From Streptomyces gobiensis (GTDB taxonomy: Bacteria; Actinomycetota; Actinomycetes; Streptomycetales; Streptomycetaceae): a stretch of DNA of 64,000 bases. The stretch is from the NCBI RefSeq assembly GCF_021216675.1, contig NZ_CP086120.1:1-64000 (forward strand). Direction: 5' to 3'. Of this stretch, positions 55,757-64,000 are shown piece by piece. A model generated the notes under the pieces. The model had not been told where the DNA came from and did not search any database. It worked only from the letters and a program-made list of their open reading frames with translations. A program made the translations under genes and the position numbers. The number at the start of each line of letters is the position of its first letter. Position 1 is the first letter of the stretch.

Positions 55757-57259
55757 TCAGGCGACGAAGGTGCGGGGGGCTTCGGCCTCGATGGCCGCGC
55801 CGCTGGCGACCAGGCGTGCGGCCGCCGCGAGCCGGGTGGCGGCTTGGGTGGCGACCGGTCCGGCGACGGTGAAGGGCAGCCGCACATAGCCCTCGAAGGC
55901 GCCGTCCACGCCGAAGCGGGGGCCGGAGGGAACGCGGACGCCGAGCCGCTCTCCCGCCTCGGCGATGCGGGACCCCGACAGGCCACCGGTGCGGGCCCAG
56001 AGAGTGAGGCCGCCGTGCGGGACGGTGAACTCCCAGTCGGGCAGGTGCTCGCGGACGGCGGCGACCAGTGAGTCGCGGTTCTCCCGGGCGCGGTCGCGGC
56101 GGATGGCGATGGCCTCTTCCCAGCCGTCAGCGGCCATCAGCCAGGCGATGGCGAGCTGTTCGAGTACGGGGCTGCCAAGGTCGGCATGGGCGCGGGCGGC
56201 GATCAGGCTGCGGATCACATCGGGAGTGGCGCGTACCCAGCCAATGCGCAGGCCTGCCCAGAGTGCCTTGCTGGCGGAACCGACGGTGATAACGGTGGAG
56301 CCGCCGGGGTCGAAGGCCGCTACGGGGCGGGGCGGTTCGGCGGCGAGTGCGGGGTCGAGGGCGAGGTCGGCCATGGACTCATCGACGACCAGGGCGGCAC
56401 CGGCGGCCCGGGCGGCGGCCACCAGGTCGCGGCGCTGGTCCTCGGTGGCCAGGGCCCCGGTGGGGTTGTGGAAGTCGGCGACGACATAGGCCATACGGGG
56501 GGCGGCGGCACGGAGTGTCTGGCGCCAGGCGGGCAGGTCCCACCCGGCCAGGCCATCGGCCATGGCGACAGGGACGAGGCGGGCGCCGGCATCGCGCATG
56601 AGCTGAAGGATGTTGGCGTATGAGGGGTGATCGACCGCGATGCGTTCGCCGCGCGGGGCCATGAGACGGCAGATGGCGGCGGCAGCGCCCATGGCACCGG
56701 TGGTGACCATGATCTGTTCGGGCATGGTGGGGACGCCGCGGGCGGTGTAGCGGTCGGCGAGGGCCTGACGGAGGGCGGGAAGGCCGGCCGGGTAGTCGCC
56801 GTGGGTGTGGGCGTATGGGGGGAGGTCGGCCAGCGCTCCCTGAAAGGCCCGGGTGAGCCAGGGTTCGGGGGCGGGCAGGGCGGCGCAGCCGAGGTCGATC
56901 ATGGTGCCGGTGGCCTCCGGCGGGAGGGGTTCAAGGCCACGGGTGGGCAGCGGATTTCCGGCTGGGACGGAGGTCCAGCTGCCCGCGCCACGGCGGGATT
57001 CCAGAAAGCCGTCGGTGCGCAGGGCCTCGTAGGCGGCGGCGACCGTGGTGCGGCTCACGGCGAGGGCGGCGGCGAGTTCACGCTCGGCGGGGAGGCGGGC
57101 GGCGACGGGGATACGGCCTTCGAGTACGAGGAGGCGGACACCGTCGGCGAGGGCACGGTAGGCCGGGACCCGGCGGCCACCGTTGCCGTCAGCGGTGCGC
57201 TGCGAGCCAATGAGCCGGGCGAGCTGCGGGGCACCTACCGCTGAGGTCCACTGGGTCAT
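55757..57259 (-). CDS. MocR-family regulator (GntR HTH plus PLP aminotransferase domain)
   Basis: 500 aa from ATG 57259; the frame is open upstream but lacks features. The N-terminal winged HTH (LPAERELAAALAVSRTTVAA, AYEALRTDGFLESRRGAGSW) is followed by a fold-type I aminotransferase domain: VADFHNPTGALATEDQRRDL, LVVDESMADL and the PLP-lysine segment VGSASKALWAGLRIGWVRAT. MocR proteins bind PLP with an amine or amino acid and regulate nearby genes; targets here are uncertain. The upstream spacer has a paired ATTGGCC motif. The downstream end is convergent with sffA. Confidence 0.92.
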   Translation of the reverse strand: MTQWTSAVGAPQLARLIGSQRTADGNGGRRVPAYRALADGVRLLVLEGRIPVAARLPAERELAAALAVSRTTVAAAYEALRTDGFLESRRGAGSWTSVPAGNPLPTRGLEPLPPEATGTMIDLGCAALPAPEPWLTRAFQGALADLPPYAHTHGDYPAGLPALRQALADRYTARGVPTMPEQIMVTTGAMGAAAAICRLMAPRGERIAVDHPSYANILQLMRDAGARLVPVAMADGLAGWDLPAWRQTLRAAAPRMAYVVADFHNPTGALATEDQRRDLVAAARAAGAALVVDESMADLALDPALAAEPPRPVAAFDPGGSTVITVGSASKALWAGLRIGWVRATPDVIRSLIAARAHADLGSPVLEQLAIAWLMAADGWEEAIAIRRDRARENRDSLVAAVREHLPDWEFTVPHGGLTLWARTGGLSGSRIAEAGERLGVRVPSGPRFGVDGAFEGYVRLPFTVAGPVATQAATRLAAAARLVASGAAIEAEAPRTFVA

Positions 57260-57278
57260 TTCCGGTCCACCTTCCGGG

Positions 57279-57297
57279 ATTGGCCATGAAATTGGCC
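57279..57297. promoter_or_regulatory. Paired ATTGGCC motif, candidate MocR operator
   Basis: ATTGGCC at 57279-57285 and 57291-57297 form a direct repeat with 12-base period; the same stretch also contains an inverted GGCCA-n6-TGGCC. Direct repeats are the usual recognition form of MocR proteins. It is 20-38 bases upstream of the MocR start. Confidence 0.5.
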
Positions 57298-57366
57298 TGT
57301 GTAGCTCCAGGATGTCATGGGTCGGGCCGCTTCTGCCAGGCAGGTCACTGCCGCCCGGAGGCGACC

Positions 57367-57478
57367 GGCCACGGACCAGATGCGTGCGCTGCTGGATCTC
57401 GGAGTGGATGGCATCATGACCGATCACATCGAGACACTGCGTGAGGTGCTGGTCGAGCGCGGGGCCTGGCTGGCCTGA
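57367..57478 (+). pseudogene. Glycerophosphodiester phosphodiesterase, C-terminal stub
   Basis: The frame ending at TGA 57478 reads DQMRALLDLGVDGIMTDHIE, then TLREVLVERGAWLA. This is the very end of a GDPD (the final strand with the G-V-D-G-I-M-T-D motif and the last helix). The catalytic His residues and the whole barrel before it are missing. In Streptomyces a complete GDPD gene is usually followed by the same MFS transporter gene, as here; so the 5' part was removed at a junction near 57370. Confidence 0.75.
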
Positions 57479-57512
57479 CCGCCGCATCTGAACGGGGACA
57501 CAGGGGGCGTGT

Positions 57513-58864
57513 GTGGGTGCGGAGGTCCTGAGCGAGGCCGCCGATGGAGCGGCCGGGCGCAGATATGAGCAGCGCGGATGGTACTGCTACGAGTGGGCCA
57601 TCTCGGTCTTCTCCACGAGCGTCATCACCGTGTTTCTGGGCCCGTATCTGACGGAAGTCGCCAAGGCCGCCGCGGATGCGGACGGCTATGTGCACCCGCT
57701 GGGGATTCCGGTACGGGACGGGGCGTACTTCGCGTATGTGGTCTCGGCCTCGGTGCTGCTGTCCGTGCTGGTGATGCCCCTGGCCGGAGCGATCGCGGAC
57801 CGTACGGGGCGCAAGAAACCGATTCTGGGCGGCTTCGCCTATCTGGGGGCGGGCGCGACGGCGGGTCTGTTCTTCCTGGACGGGGAGCGTTATCTGCTCG
57901 GTGGCGTGCTGCTGATCGTGGCCAATGTCGCCTACGCGGCGTCGGTGGTCGTCTATAACGCCTTTCTGTCGCAGATCGCGGTGTCCGAGGAGCGGGACGC
58001 GGTGTCGTCGACAGGACAGGCCTTCGGCTATGCGGCGGGGGCTTTGGTACTGGTCGCCAACCTGGCGCTGTTCTTGGGACACGAGGGGCTGGGGGTCTCG
58101 GAGGGGACGGCGGTACGGATCTGTCTGGCGTCGGCCGGGCTGTGGTGGGGGATCTTCACGATCACGCCGCTGCGGCGGCTGCGGGAGCGGCCCGGTGAGT
58201 TGCACGGCGCCCGGGTCTCGCTGGGCGGGGGCTGGCGGCAGCTGATGGGCACCCTGCGCGAGCTGCGGCGGTATCCGCTGACGCTGCTGTTCCTGCTGGC
58301 GTATCTGCTCTACAACGACGGTGTGCAGACGGTGATCGCGATGGCGTCGGTCTTCGGCTCGCAGGAGCTGGGAATGGACCAGACGTCGCTGATCAGCGCG
58401 ATCTTGCTGGTGCAGGTGGTAGCCGTGGGCGGTGCGATGCTGCTGGGTCGGCTGGCGGACACTATGGCGCCAAGCAGACCATCCTGGGGTCCCTGGTGGC
58501 CTGGACCGTGACGGTGGGGGCGGCGTATTTCCTGCCCGCCGGGGAGCCGCTGTGGTTCTTCGCGTTGGCGGCCGCGATCGGCATGGTGCTGGGCGGTACC
58601 CAGGCGCTGTCGCGGTCGCTGTTCTCGCAGCTGGTGCCGAGCGGGAAGGAGGCGGAGTACTTCTCGCTGTATGAGGTGAGCGATCGCGGGACGAGTTGGC
58701 TGGGAGCGCTGCTGTTCGGTGTGACGTACCAGCTGACGGGTAGCTATCGGGACGCGATCATCTCGCTGGTGGTGTTCTTCGGGCTGGGTTTCGCGGTGCT
58801 GCTGAGGGTGCCTGTGCGGCAGGCCGCGGAGGCGGTGGGCAACACTGTGCGGGGGCGGATTTAG
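57513..58864 (+). CDS. MFS transporter (UMF1-like), one frameshift
   Basis: Starts at GTG 57513. It has twelve hydrophobic segments; conserved parts are YEWAISVFSTSVITVFLGPY, LVMPLAGAIADRTGRKKPIL (the loop 2-3 motif) and YNAFLSQIAVSEERDAVSST. The frame breaks near 58467 (LLGRLADT continues one frame over as AKQTILGSLVAWTVTVGAAY), consistent with a missing base in GACACTATGG, and ends at TAG 58864 after LGGTQALSRSLFSQLVPSGK and FSLYEVSDRGTSWLGALLF. About 450 aa if repaired. All parts are present, so the break may be a sequencing error. The substrate is unknown. It normally forms a pair with the GDPD gene upstream. Confidence 0.85.
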
Positions 58865-59032
58865 GGCCTGGGCCGTGAGCCCGGTAGTGTACGCCTTCGG
58901 CCCGCCGGATGGACCGTTACTGCACGCCAAAGATACGCGAACGCTGGGTGACATCTCCTAATAGATGTGACAAAGCGGGCACCGGGGGGTACAACAAGGG
59001 GCGGCACGACGGGCGACGCATGTCCCATTACG

Positions 59033-59058
59033 GGAATCTTCACCGCCGACCGGACGTT
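59033..59058 (+). promoter_or_regulatory. Sigma-R promoter of rbpA
   Basis: GGAAT (59033-59037), exactly 18 bases, then GTT (59056-59058) matches the sigma-R consensus GGAAT-n18-GTT. It is 62 bases before the rbpA start. rbpA is a known sigma-R (thiol-oxidative stress) target in S. coelicolor, so the match is expected. The rest of the 255-bp spacer may contain a second promoter. Confidence 0.85.
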
Positions 59059-59119
59059 GACCGGATGACGACGACAGCGACACCTGTCCTGTGGGCGACA
59101 AGCCCGGGAGGCACGATTC

Positions 59120-59494
59120 ATGAGTGAGCGAGCTCTACGCGGCACGCGACTCGTGGTGACCAGCTACGAGACCGACCGCGGCATCGACCTGGCCCCGCGC
59201 CAGGCGGTGGAGTACGCATGCCAGAACGGACATCGGTTTGAGATGCCGTTCTCGGTGGAGGCAGAGATTCCGCCGGAGTGGGAGTGCAAGGTATGCGGCT
59301 CCCAGGCCCTGCTGGTGGATGGCGAGGGCCCCGAAGAGAAGAAGGGCAAGCCCGCGCGTACGCACTGGGACATGCTCATGGAGCGGCGCACCCGCGAAGA
59401 GCTTGAGGAAGTGCTGGCCGAACGGCTGGCGGTCCTTCGCTCGGGTGCCATGAACATCGCCGTGCATCCGCGGGACAACCGCAAGTCCGCATAA
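59120..59494 (+). CDS. rbpA: RNA polymerase-binding protein RbpA
   Basis: 124 aa from ATG 59120, after GGGAGG. It has the RbpA N-terminal tail (RALRGTRLVVTSYETDRGID), a zinc-binding core with Cys34, His38, Cys56 and Cys59 (YACQNGHRFE, WECKVCGSQAL), the basic linker KKGKPARTHWDMLMERRTRE and the sigma-interaction helix ELEEVLAERLAVLRSGAM. RbpA stabilises the open complex with HrdB-type sigma factors. It is followed by a perfect 19-bp terminator. It is highly conserved in actinobacteria. Confidence 0.98.
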   Translation: MSERALRGTRLVVTSYETDRGIDLAPRQAVEYACQNGHRFEMPFSVEAEIPPEWECKVCGSQALLVDGEGPEEKKGKPARTHWDMLMERRTREELEEVLAERLAVLRSGAMNIAVHPRDNRKSA

Positions 59495-59506
59495 GCGGCA
59501 TTGCTG

Positions 59507-59549
59507 GCGTGAGGGCTTGGAACGCATCTGGCGTTCCAAGCCCTCACGC
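59507..59549 (+). terminator. Perfect 19-bp stem terminator of rbpA
   Basis: Arms 59507-59525 and 59531-59549 are exact reverse complements with loop ATCTG, followed on the plus strand by a long T/C tract starting TATTTCTCTTTTTCTC. It may also terminate the convergent fxsA operon. Confidence 0.92.
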
Positions 59550-59640
59550 TATTTCTCTTTTTCTCTTTATTTCTTCCTGTTTCTCTGTCTTTTTGTCTCT
59601 CTTCTCGTCCGTCTAATCCTTTTCGCCCTTTTTATCCTTA
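59550..59640. repeat. Polypyrimidine (T/C) tract between rbpA and fxsA
   Basis: About 90 bases consist almost only of T and C on the plus strand (A/G on the minus strand) with TTTCTC and TTTTTGTCTC repeats, extremely T-rich for this genome. The end overlaps the last codons of fxsA, where it gives a Lys/Asp/Glu tail. Confidence 0.75.
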
Positions 59641-60185
59641 TCGCGGATGACCTCGCCCGGCACGACCTTGCCATCGGGCCGGTGGATACGGATCTGCTCC
59701 GTCATCCCCTGGCCGAAATAACGGTCGGTGACACGGCGCAGCAGCGCCGCGCTGGGCGGGAAGAGACACAGCAGCCCCACCGCGTCGGAGACCAGTCCGG
59801 GAAGCATGAGCAGCAGCCCGCCGAGCATCGCCAGGGCATTGCCGCCGCCGCTGTCACGGGATCTCCGGGAGCTGCGGGCGGCCTCGTGCGGCGTGCCGTG
59901 CTGAAGGCTCTCAGCGAGATTGCGCCAGGCTCGGCGGCCGGCCCGCTTGATGGCGATGGCGCCGAGCACAAAGCCGGCGATGATCAGGGCGAAGACGGCC
60001 AGTCCGCCCGCCGTGTCGGCCACCACGGTGAGGAGCCAGATCTCCAGCACCGCCCAGGCGGCCACGCCCAGCGGCACCAGGGTGCGGGTGAGGGAGCGGC
60101 GTGGAGGCGGCGGCGTGGCGTCGGGGCCGCCGGAGCCGGACTGCCGCGGCGGGGGCTCGTAGGGGTACGGTTCGCCGGTCGTCAT
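59613..60185 (-). CDS. fxsA: FxsA family membrane protein
   Basis: 190 aa from ATG 60185. A Pro-rich N-terminus is followed by membrane helices (TRTLVPLGVAAWAVLEIWLL, GGLAVFALIIAGFVLGAIAI) and the FxsA signature (AMLGGLLLMLPGLVSDAVGL, LCLFPPSAALLRRVTDRYFG). The C-terminus is polar (KVVPGEVIRDKDKKGEKD). The role is unknown; in E. coli FxsA counteracts phage exclusion. It is the last gene of the lnt-ppm-fxsA operon: its ATG is four bases after the ppm stop. Confidence 0.93.
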   Translation of the reverse strand: MTTGEPYPYEPPPRQSGSGGPDATPPPPRRSLTRTLVPLGVAAWAVLEIWLLTVVADTAGGLAVFALIIAGFVLGAIAIKRAGRRAWRNLAESLQHGTPHEAARSSRRSRDSGGGNALAMLGGLLLMLPGLVSDAVGLLCLFPPSAALLRRVTDRYFGQGMTEQIRIHRPDGKVVPGEVIRDKDKKGEKD

Positions 60186-60188
60186 GGC

Positions 60189-60956
60189 TCAAGTGTGCCT
60201 GCGTCCCAGCGCTCTGCTGAAGCGGGACCCCACTCCCCAGGCGGTGACCCGCCACAGTGCCTCGGCGACGATGTCGCGGCTCATCTTGCTGTCGCCGCGC
60301 TCACGCTCGACGAAGGTGATGGGCACCTCGACGACGTGGTGGCCGGCGCGGACGGCGCGATTGGCGAGGTCGACTTGGAAGCAGTACCCCTGGGAGGCCA
60401 CCTGGTCCATGCCCAGGCTCTCCAGGGTCTCCTTGCGGAAGGCGCGGAAGCCGCCGGTCACATCGCGGATCGGGATGCCGAGCAGCAGGCGGGAGTAGGT
60501 GCTGCCGCCGCGGGAGAGGAGCTCGCGGGACTTGGGCCAGTTCACGACCCGGCCGCCGGGCACCCAGCGGGAACCGAGGACGAGGTCGGCGCCCTTGAGC
60601 GCGGTGAGCAGCCTGGGAAGCTCCTCGGGCTGGTGGGAGCCGTCGGCGTCCATCTCGACCAGGACGCCGTAGCCGTGCTCGATGCCCCAGCGGAAGCCGG
60701 CGAGGTAGGCGGCGCCGAGCCCCTCTTTGCCCTGACGGTGCAGGACCCGGACATGATCGTCGATGGCGGCCAGTTCATCGGCGATCTTGCCGGTGCCGTC
60801 CGGGCTGTTGTCGTCGGCGACGAGGATGTACGCGTCCGGTACGGCGGAGCGCACCCGGGAGACGATCGGCTGGATGTTGTCGGCCTCGTTATAGGTCGGA
60901 ATGATCACGAGGACCTTGCCGAGCGGGCCGTAGCGTCGCTGTCCGGCGTCTTTCAC
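60189..60956 (-). CDS. ppm1: Polyprenol monophosphomannose synthase
   Basis: 255 aa from GTG 60956, overlapping the lnt stop by four bases. It is a GT2 glycosyltransferase: VLVIIPTYNEADNIQPIVSR, ILVADDNSPDGTGKIAD, YGVLVEMDADGSHQPEELPR (DxD with manganese) and VTGGFRAFRKETLESLG; the C-terminal FVERERGDSKMSRDIV is conserved in Ppm. It makes polyprenol-phosphate-mannose for protein O-mannosylation and lipoglycans in actinobacteria. It has no membrane domain and may act together with the Lnt protein encoded in the same operon, as the fused mycobacterial Ppm1 suggests. Confidence 0.96.
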   Translation of the reverse strand: MKDAGQRRYGPLGKVLVIIPTYNEADNIQPIVSRVRSAVPDAYILVADDNSPDGTGKIADELAAIDDHVRVLHRQGKEGLGAAYLAGFRWGIEHGYGVLVEMDADGSHQPEELPRLLTALKGADLVLGSRWVPGGRVVNWPKSRELLSRGGSTYSRLLLGIPIRDVTGGFRAFRKETLESLGMDQVASQGYCFQVDLANRAVRAGHHVVEVPITFVERERGDSKMSRDIVAEALWRVTAWGVGSRFSRALGRRHT

Positions 60957-62692
60957 TGCTGCTGCCTCTTCTCGTCCGAACGTCCTCGTCGGCCGACGAT
61001 GCGGACCGCGGCACAGGACAGAACGCCCACCATAGCGAGCGCCCACTCCGGGGCCGGGCCGACGCGGTCGGCGAGGGTGATGTCATCGCGCAGTGGAAGA
61101 CGCGCGGTGAGTACGTCCTGGGTGAATTCCTCGGTGCGCTGCTGGATGGTGCCGTCGGGTGCGACGATCGCGCTGATGCCGCTGGGGGCGGCGGTGACGA
61201 TGGCGCGGCCGTGTTCCATGGCCCGCAGCCGGGACATGGCGAGCTGCTGTTCGGGCTGTCCGGTACGGCCGTAGGTGGCGTTGTTGGTCTGGATGACCAG
61301 GGCGCGGGCGCCCGACTTCACGGTGTCGCGGACGATCTCGTCGTAGGCGACCTCAAAACAGATGACGTCACCGAGGCGGGCGGGGCCGACCTGGAGGACG
61401 CCGGTGGTCTCGCCGGGCCAGAAATCGCGGGGGACGCGGTCCAGGCGGGTGATGACCTTGCTGAGCTGTTCCCGGAAGGGGACGTACTCACCGAAGGGCA
61501 CCGGGTGCTGCTTGGTGTAGGCGGCGCCGGGGCCGGTCCTGGGGTCCCAGACGATGCCCTGGTTCTCGACGTAGCCCTCCTGGGTGGGGTGGTCGACGAG
61601 GGCGCCGACGAGGACGGGGACGCCGATGGCCTGGACGGCCTTCTCGATGGCTGCGTTCGCCTCGGGCCAGCGGTGCGGGTCGAGGTCGGAGGAGTTCTCC
61701 GGCCAGATGACGAGGTCGGGCTGTCTGGCCTGGCCCGCCTTGATGTCCTCGGCGAGCTTCAGGGTCGGCTCGACATGGTTGTTGAGGATCATCATGGGGC
61801 GGCCGAGGAAGTCCATGCCGGGCTGCTGGACGTTGCCCTGGACGACGGCGATCTCGACGGTGTCGTCAGCCGTGGTGGGGATGGGGACGGCGTATCCGGC
61901 GCCGGTGACGGCCGCGGCGAGGGCGGCGGTACCGATGGCCGGGAGCGCGGCCCGCAGGCCCGTACGGGGGGCGTGGCGGAGCCGCCGGACGGTGAGGAAG
62001 AGGGCGGCCAGCAGGGTGCCGGTGAGGGCGACCGCGAAGGTGACCAGCGGGGCACCGCCCAGGGCGGCCAGCGGGGTGAAGGGCGAGCCGGTGTTGGCGA
62101 AGGCGAGGCGGCCCCAGGGGAAGCCGCCGAACGGGACCCGGTCCCGGGCCCATTCCTCGGCGACCCACAGGCAGGCTCCCCACAGTGGCCACAGCGGCAG
62201 CCGGGAGACGGCGGCCAGGCCCGCGCCGAGGGGCACCAGGAAGAGGGCCTGGAGAAAGGAGAGGCCGATGACCGCGTCCCAGCCGATGACATGGAGCCAC
62301 TTGAGCAGTCCGGTGAAGAAGGCCAGCCCGAGGACGAAGCCGGTCCAGGCGCCCTGACGGGCGGACCGGCCACGGGTGAGAAGGCTGAGCGCCGCGACAG
62401 CCAGCAGGGACAGCGGCCACAGGTCATAGGGCGGGAAGGCGGCGGCGAGAGCCAGTCCCCCGGCGGCCGCCAGCGCGGTACGCGGGGCTTCCCGGCGGAT
62501 GAGCCGCAGCGCGCGGGAGGCCCGGCCGGGGCGTGCCGCCGGGGAGCCGGAGTCCGGGGCGCCGCCCGCCGGTGGCGGGGCATCAGCAGCGCCCGTGTCC
62601 CGGCTCGGAGCGTGTGTGGCCCCGCTTTCCGGTGCTTCGGCGGCCGGTCCGCCGGAGTCGGCTTCGGCGGCGGTGTGGGGGACCGATGGCAC
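60953..62692 (-). CDS. lnt: Apolipoprotein N-acyltransferase
   Basis: 579 aa from GTG 62692, eight bases after AGGAAGG. The N-terminal 60 residues are Ala/Pro-rich, then there are about eight membrane helices (AAAFPPYDLWPLSLLAVAAL). The nitrilase domain has the catalytic triad Glu in VIWPENSSDLDP, Lys in AAYTKQHPVPFGEYVPFR and Cys in GDVICFEVAYDEIVRDTV. A last helix and a basic tail (RIVGRRGRSDEKRQQQ) end the protein. It adds the third acyl chain to lipoproteins outside the membrane. It is the first gene of the operon. Confidence 0.95.
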   Translation of the reverse strand: MPSVPHTAAEADSGGPAAEAPESGATHAPSRDTGAADAPPPAGGAPDSGSPAARPGRASRALRLIRREAPRTALAAAGGLALAAAFPPYDLWPLSLLAVAALSLLTRGRSARQGAWTGFVLGLAFFTGLLKWLHVIGWDAVIGLSFLQALFLVPLGAGLAAVSRLPLWPLWGACLWVAEEWARDRVPFGGFPWGRLAFANTGSPFTPLAALGGAPLVTFAVALTGTLLAALFLTVRRLRHAPRTGLRAALPAIGTAALAAAVTGAGYAVPIPTTADDTVEIAVVQGNVQQPGMDFLGRPMMILNNHVEPTLKLAEDIKAGQARQPDLVIWPENSSDLDPHRWPEANAAIEKAVQAIGVPVLVGALVDHPTQEGYVENQGIVWDPRTGPGAAYTKQHPVPFGEYVPFREQLSKVITRLDRVPRDFWPGETTGVLQVGPARLGDVICFEVAYDEIVRDTVKSGARALVIQTNNATYGRTGQPEQQLAMSRLRAMEHGRAIVTAAPSGISAIVAPDGTIQQRTEEFTQDVLTARLPLRDDITLADRVGPAPEWALAMVGVLSCAAVRIVGRRGRSDEKRQQQ

Positions 62693-63237
62693 GGTCGCGG
62701 CCTTCCTGCAGGTCGTGAGGTCGTAATGCGACCGTACAACGCGAATGGCCGATCGCGGGCCATGGGTGGCTGAAGCAGTGGGCCGGATCTCACTGTGGGC
62801 GCGGCCGCTTGGCGGGTGCGCGAGCGGGGAGGGCCGCTGCGGATCGGGGCCCGGCGCCCTTCGGGCCGACCTGGGACCCGCTGGCTGCGGGTCGACCGAG
62901 AGCCGTTGTCTACTGAGCATCCGGACCCCTACCCGGGTCACACCTGCCGACCAGCCGAAACCTTCCGCCCCCGTGCCGCGAGCGCTGGACCTGGCTCCCA
63001 GTGGTGGTGTGCCGGTGCGACGCACCACCCATGGCCCAGCGGCGTTCGACGATTGCGCGGAGATTCCCCGGTCGGCGTCCTGTGGTGGACCCGGCCGAAC
63101 CTACCCGTCTCCGCGGGCTTTCTGTCAACACCCGTTCGACCTGGGGTTTTTCGCCAAATCACCAGGTCAGTGCGGAGTGCGCGCAGGCAGGGCGACAGGC
63201 CGAGCTCTCATTTTTCGGCGGTATGGCGGCATGGAGA
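62693..63237. other. 545-bp spacer before lnt without a gene
   Basis: It contains the lnt promoter and the end of the upstream amidohydrolase transcript. Frames in all directions are open but unlike known proteins. No clear hairpin was seen. Confidence 0.45.
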
Positions 63238-64000
63238 TCACTCGTTCGGCCGTGCGTAGACCGTGTGTCCGGACACCACCGTCCGCAGACAGACGGGGAG
63301 TTGGCCGCCCGGGGTGAGATCAGGCAGGCCAGGCGTGCCGGAACGCGGGTCGGTGGACCAGTTCGCGACGCGGGTGTCCGGGGCCTGGACGAGCAGCTCT
63401 CCGGTGCGCCACAGCGCGTAGTCGGCCGGGGCTCCGGGCACCAGCACTCCCGCGTCGTCCCGGCCGATGGCCCGCCAGCCGCCCCGGGTGTGGGCGGTGA
63501 AGGCGGCCCGGGCGGAGATCCGGTGCTCGGAAGTGCGGTGGAAGGCGGCGGCCCGGATGGTGCCCCAGGGGTCGAGGGGGGTGACGGGGCTGTCGGAGCC
63601 GAAGGCCAGGGGGACGCCGGCGCGCAGGAGCGCCGCGTACGGGTTGAGGGTGCGGGCGCGCTCAACGCCCAGGCGCTGGGCGTACATGCCGCTCTCACCG
63701 CCCCAGGCGGCGTCGAAGGCGGGCTGGACGGAGGCGGTGAGGGCCAGTTCGGCGAAGGCGGCGATGGTGGTGTCCGTGAGCATCTCGGCGTGCTCGACCC
63801 GGTGCCGCAGGGCGCGGACGCGGTCGGGGCCGACCCGGTCGGCGGCGGCTCGTACGCCGTCGGCGACGGCGGTGAGGGCGGCGTCGCCGATGGCGTGGAA
63901 ACCGGCCTGGAGGCCGGCCTCGGTGCAGGCGGCGGCATGGGCGGCGACGGCTTCGGTGTCCATATGTGCGGTGCCGGTGTGGTCGGCGTCGGCGTAGGGG
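63238..64000 (-). CDS. Amidohydrolase family 3 (YtcJ-like), partial
   Basis: The frame runs from the window edge to the stop at 63238; only the C-terminal 253 codons are in the window and the N-terminal metal ligands lie outside. Visible are GFHAIGDAALTAVADGVRAA (metal His), RALRHRVEHAEMLTDTTIAA (metal His), PLAFGSDSPVTPLDPWGTIR with the catalytic Asp, a late helix FTAHTRGGWRAIG, and the small beta domain DAGVLVPGAPADYALWR. It is a soluble zinc hydrolase of unknown substrate. It reads in the same direction as lnt with a 545-bp spacer. Confidence 0.9.
   Translation of the reverse strand, partial: PYADADHTGTAHMDTEAVAAHAAACTEAGLQAGFHAIGDAALTAVADGVRAAADRVGPDRVRALRHRVEHAEMLTDTTIAAFAELALTASVQPAFDAAWGGESGMYAQRLGVERARTLNPYAALLRAGVPLAFGSDSPVTPLDPWGTIRAAAFHRTSEHRISARAAFTAHTRGGWRAIGRDDAGVLVPGAPADYALWRTGELLVQAPDTRVANWSTDPRSGTPGLPDLTPGGQLPVCLRTVVSGHTVYARPNE

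Noticed and set aside
59517..62773. Two long plus-strand frames over fxsA, ppm and lnt
   Set aside because: Antisense shadows of three clearly recognised minus-strand genes.

Overview
The window looks like a piece of a Streptomyces chromosome: very high GC with GC-rich third codon positions, GTG starts and GGAGG-type ribosome sites, Tat and lipoprotein signals, an XRE/DUF397 pair, the sporulation pair smeA-sffA, and the rbpA-fxsA-ppm-lnt block. All calls are from reading the sequence; no database search was run.

Layout. 1-5.1 kb: a DnaB-like protein with two Phd-like modules and no P-loop lysine (cut by the window edge, frameshifted), a hypothetical gene, a decayed IS21 element, an orphan Imm21 immunity gene and a dead tyrosine-recombinase tail. 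5.2-13.6 kb: HAD hydrolase, GNAT acetyltransferase, a P450 stub joined to a Tn3-type transposase tail, then a coherent module of ABC exporter (minus strand) divergent from a NarL-type histidine kinase/response regulator pair, followed by broken serine recombinases. 13.6-20 kb: small hypothetical genes, an XRE regulator interrupted by two stop codons next to an intact DUF397 partner, a DHFR-fold reductase divergent from a TetR regulator, a second IstB remnant, an Imm-5-like immunity gene and a frameshifted methyltransferase. 20-30 kb: gene-poor, with two more DHFR-fold genes, an Rpf-LysM-M23 cell-wall hydrolase, a broken S41 protease and an isolated ATP-grasp enzyme.

From about 30 kb the sequence becomes mostly intact: DUF805 protein, secreted beta-propeller, PadR-acyl-CoA oxidase operon with a clear palindromic operator, P450, alpha/beta hydrolase, lipoprotein and CHRD protein, PEBP protein, DUF4383 protein, a 600-aa acyl-CoA dehydrogenase, a molybdopterin oxidoreductase divergent from lutABC (lactate oxidation), a SpoIIE-type phosphatase with GAF/PAS sensors, two overlapping mini zinc-ribbon genes, smeA-sffA (septum-targeted FtsK-like protein in spores), a MocR regulator, a truncated GDPD, an MFS transporter, rbpA with a recognisable sigma-R promoter, and fxsA-ppm-lnt, ending in an amidohydrolase that runs off the window.

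Two general points. Many genes, including ones that should work (ABC ATPase, MFS, Rpf protein), carry single frameshifts, so either this lineage is decaying genes or the sequence contains residual indel errors. Second, the mobile-element debris and orphan immunity genes are concentrated in 1-20 kb, while the conserved order at the right end is broken only at the GDPD stub near 57.37 kb, which marks a rearrangement or deletion junction.
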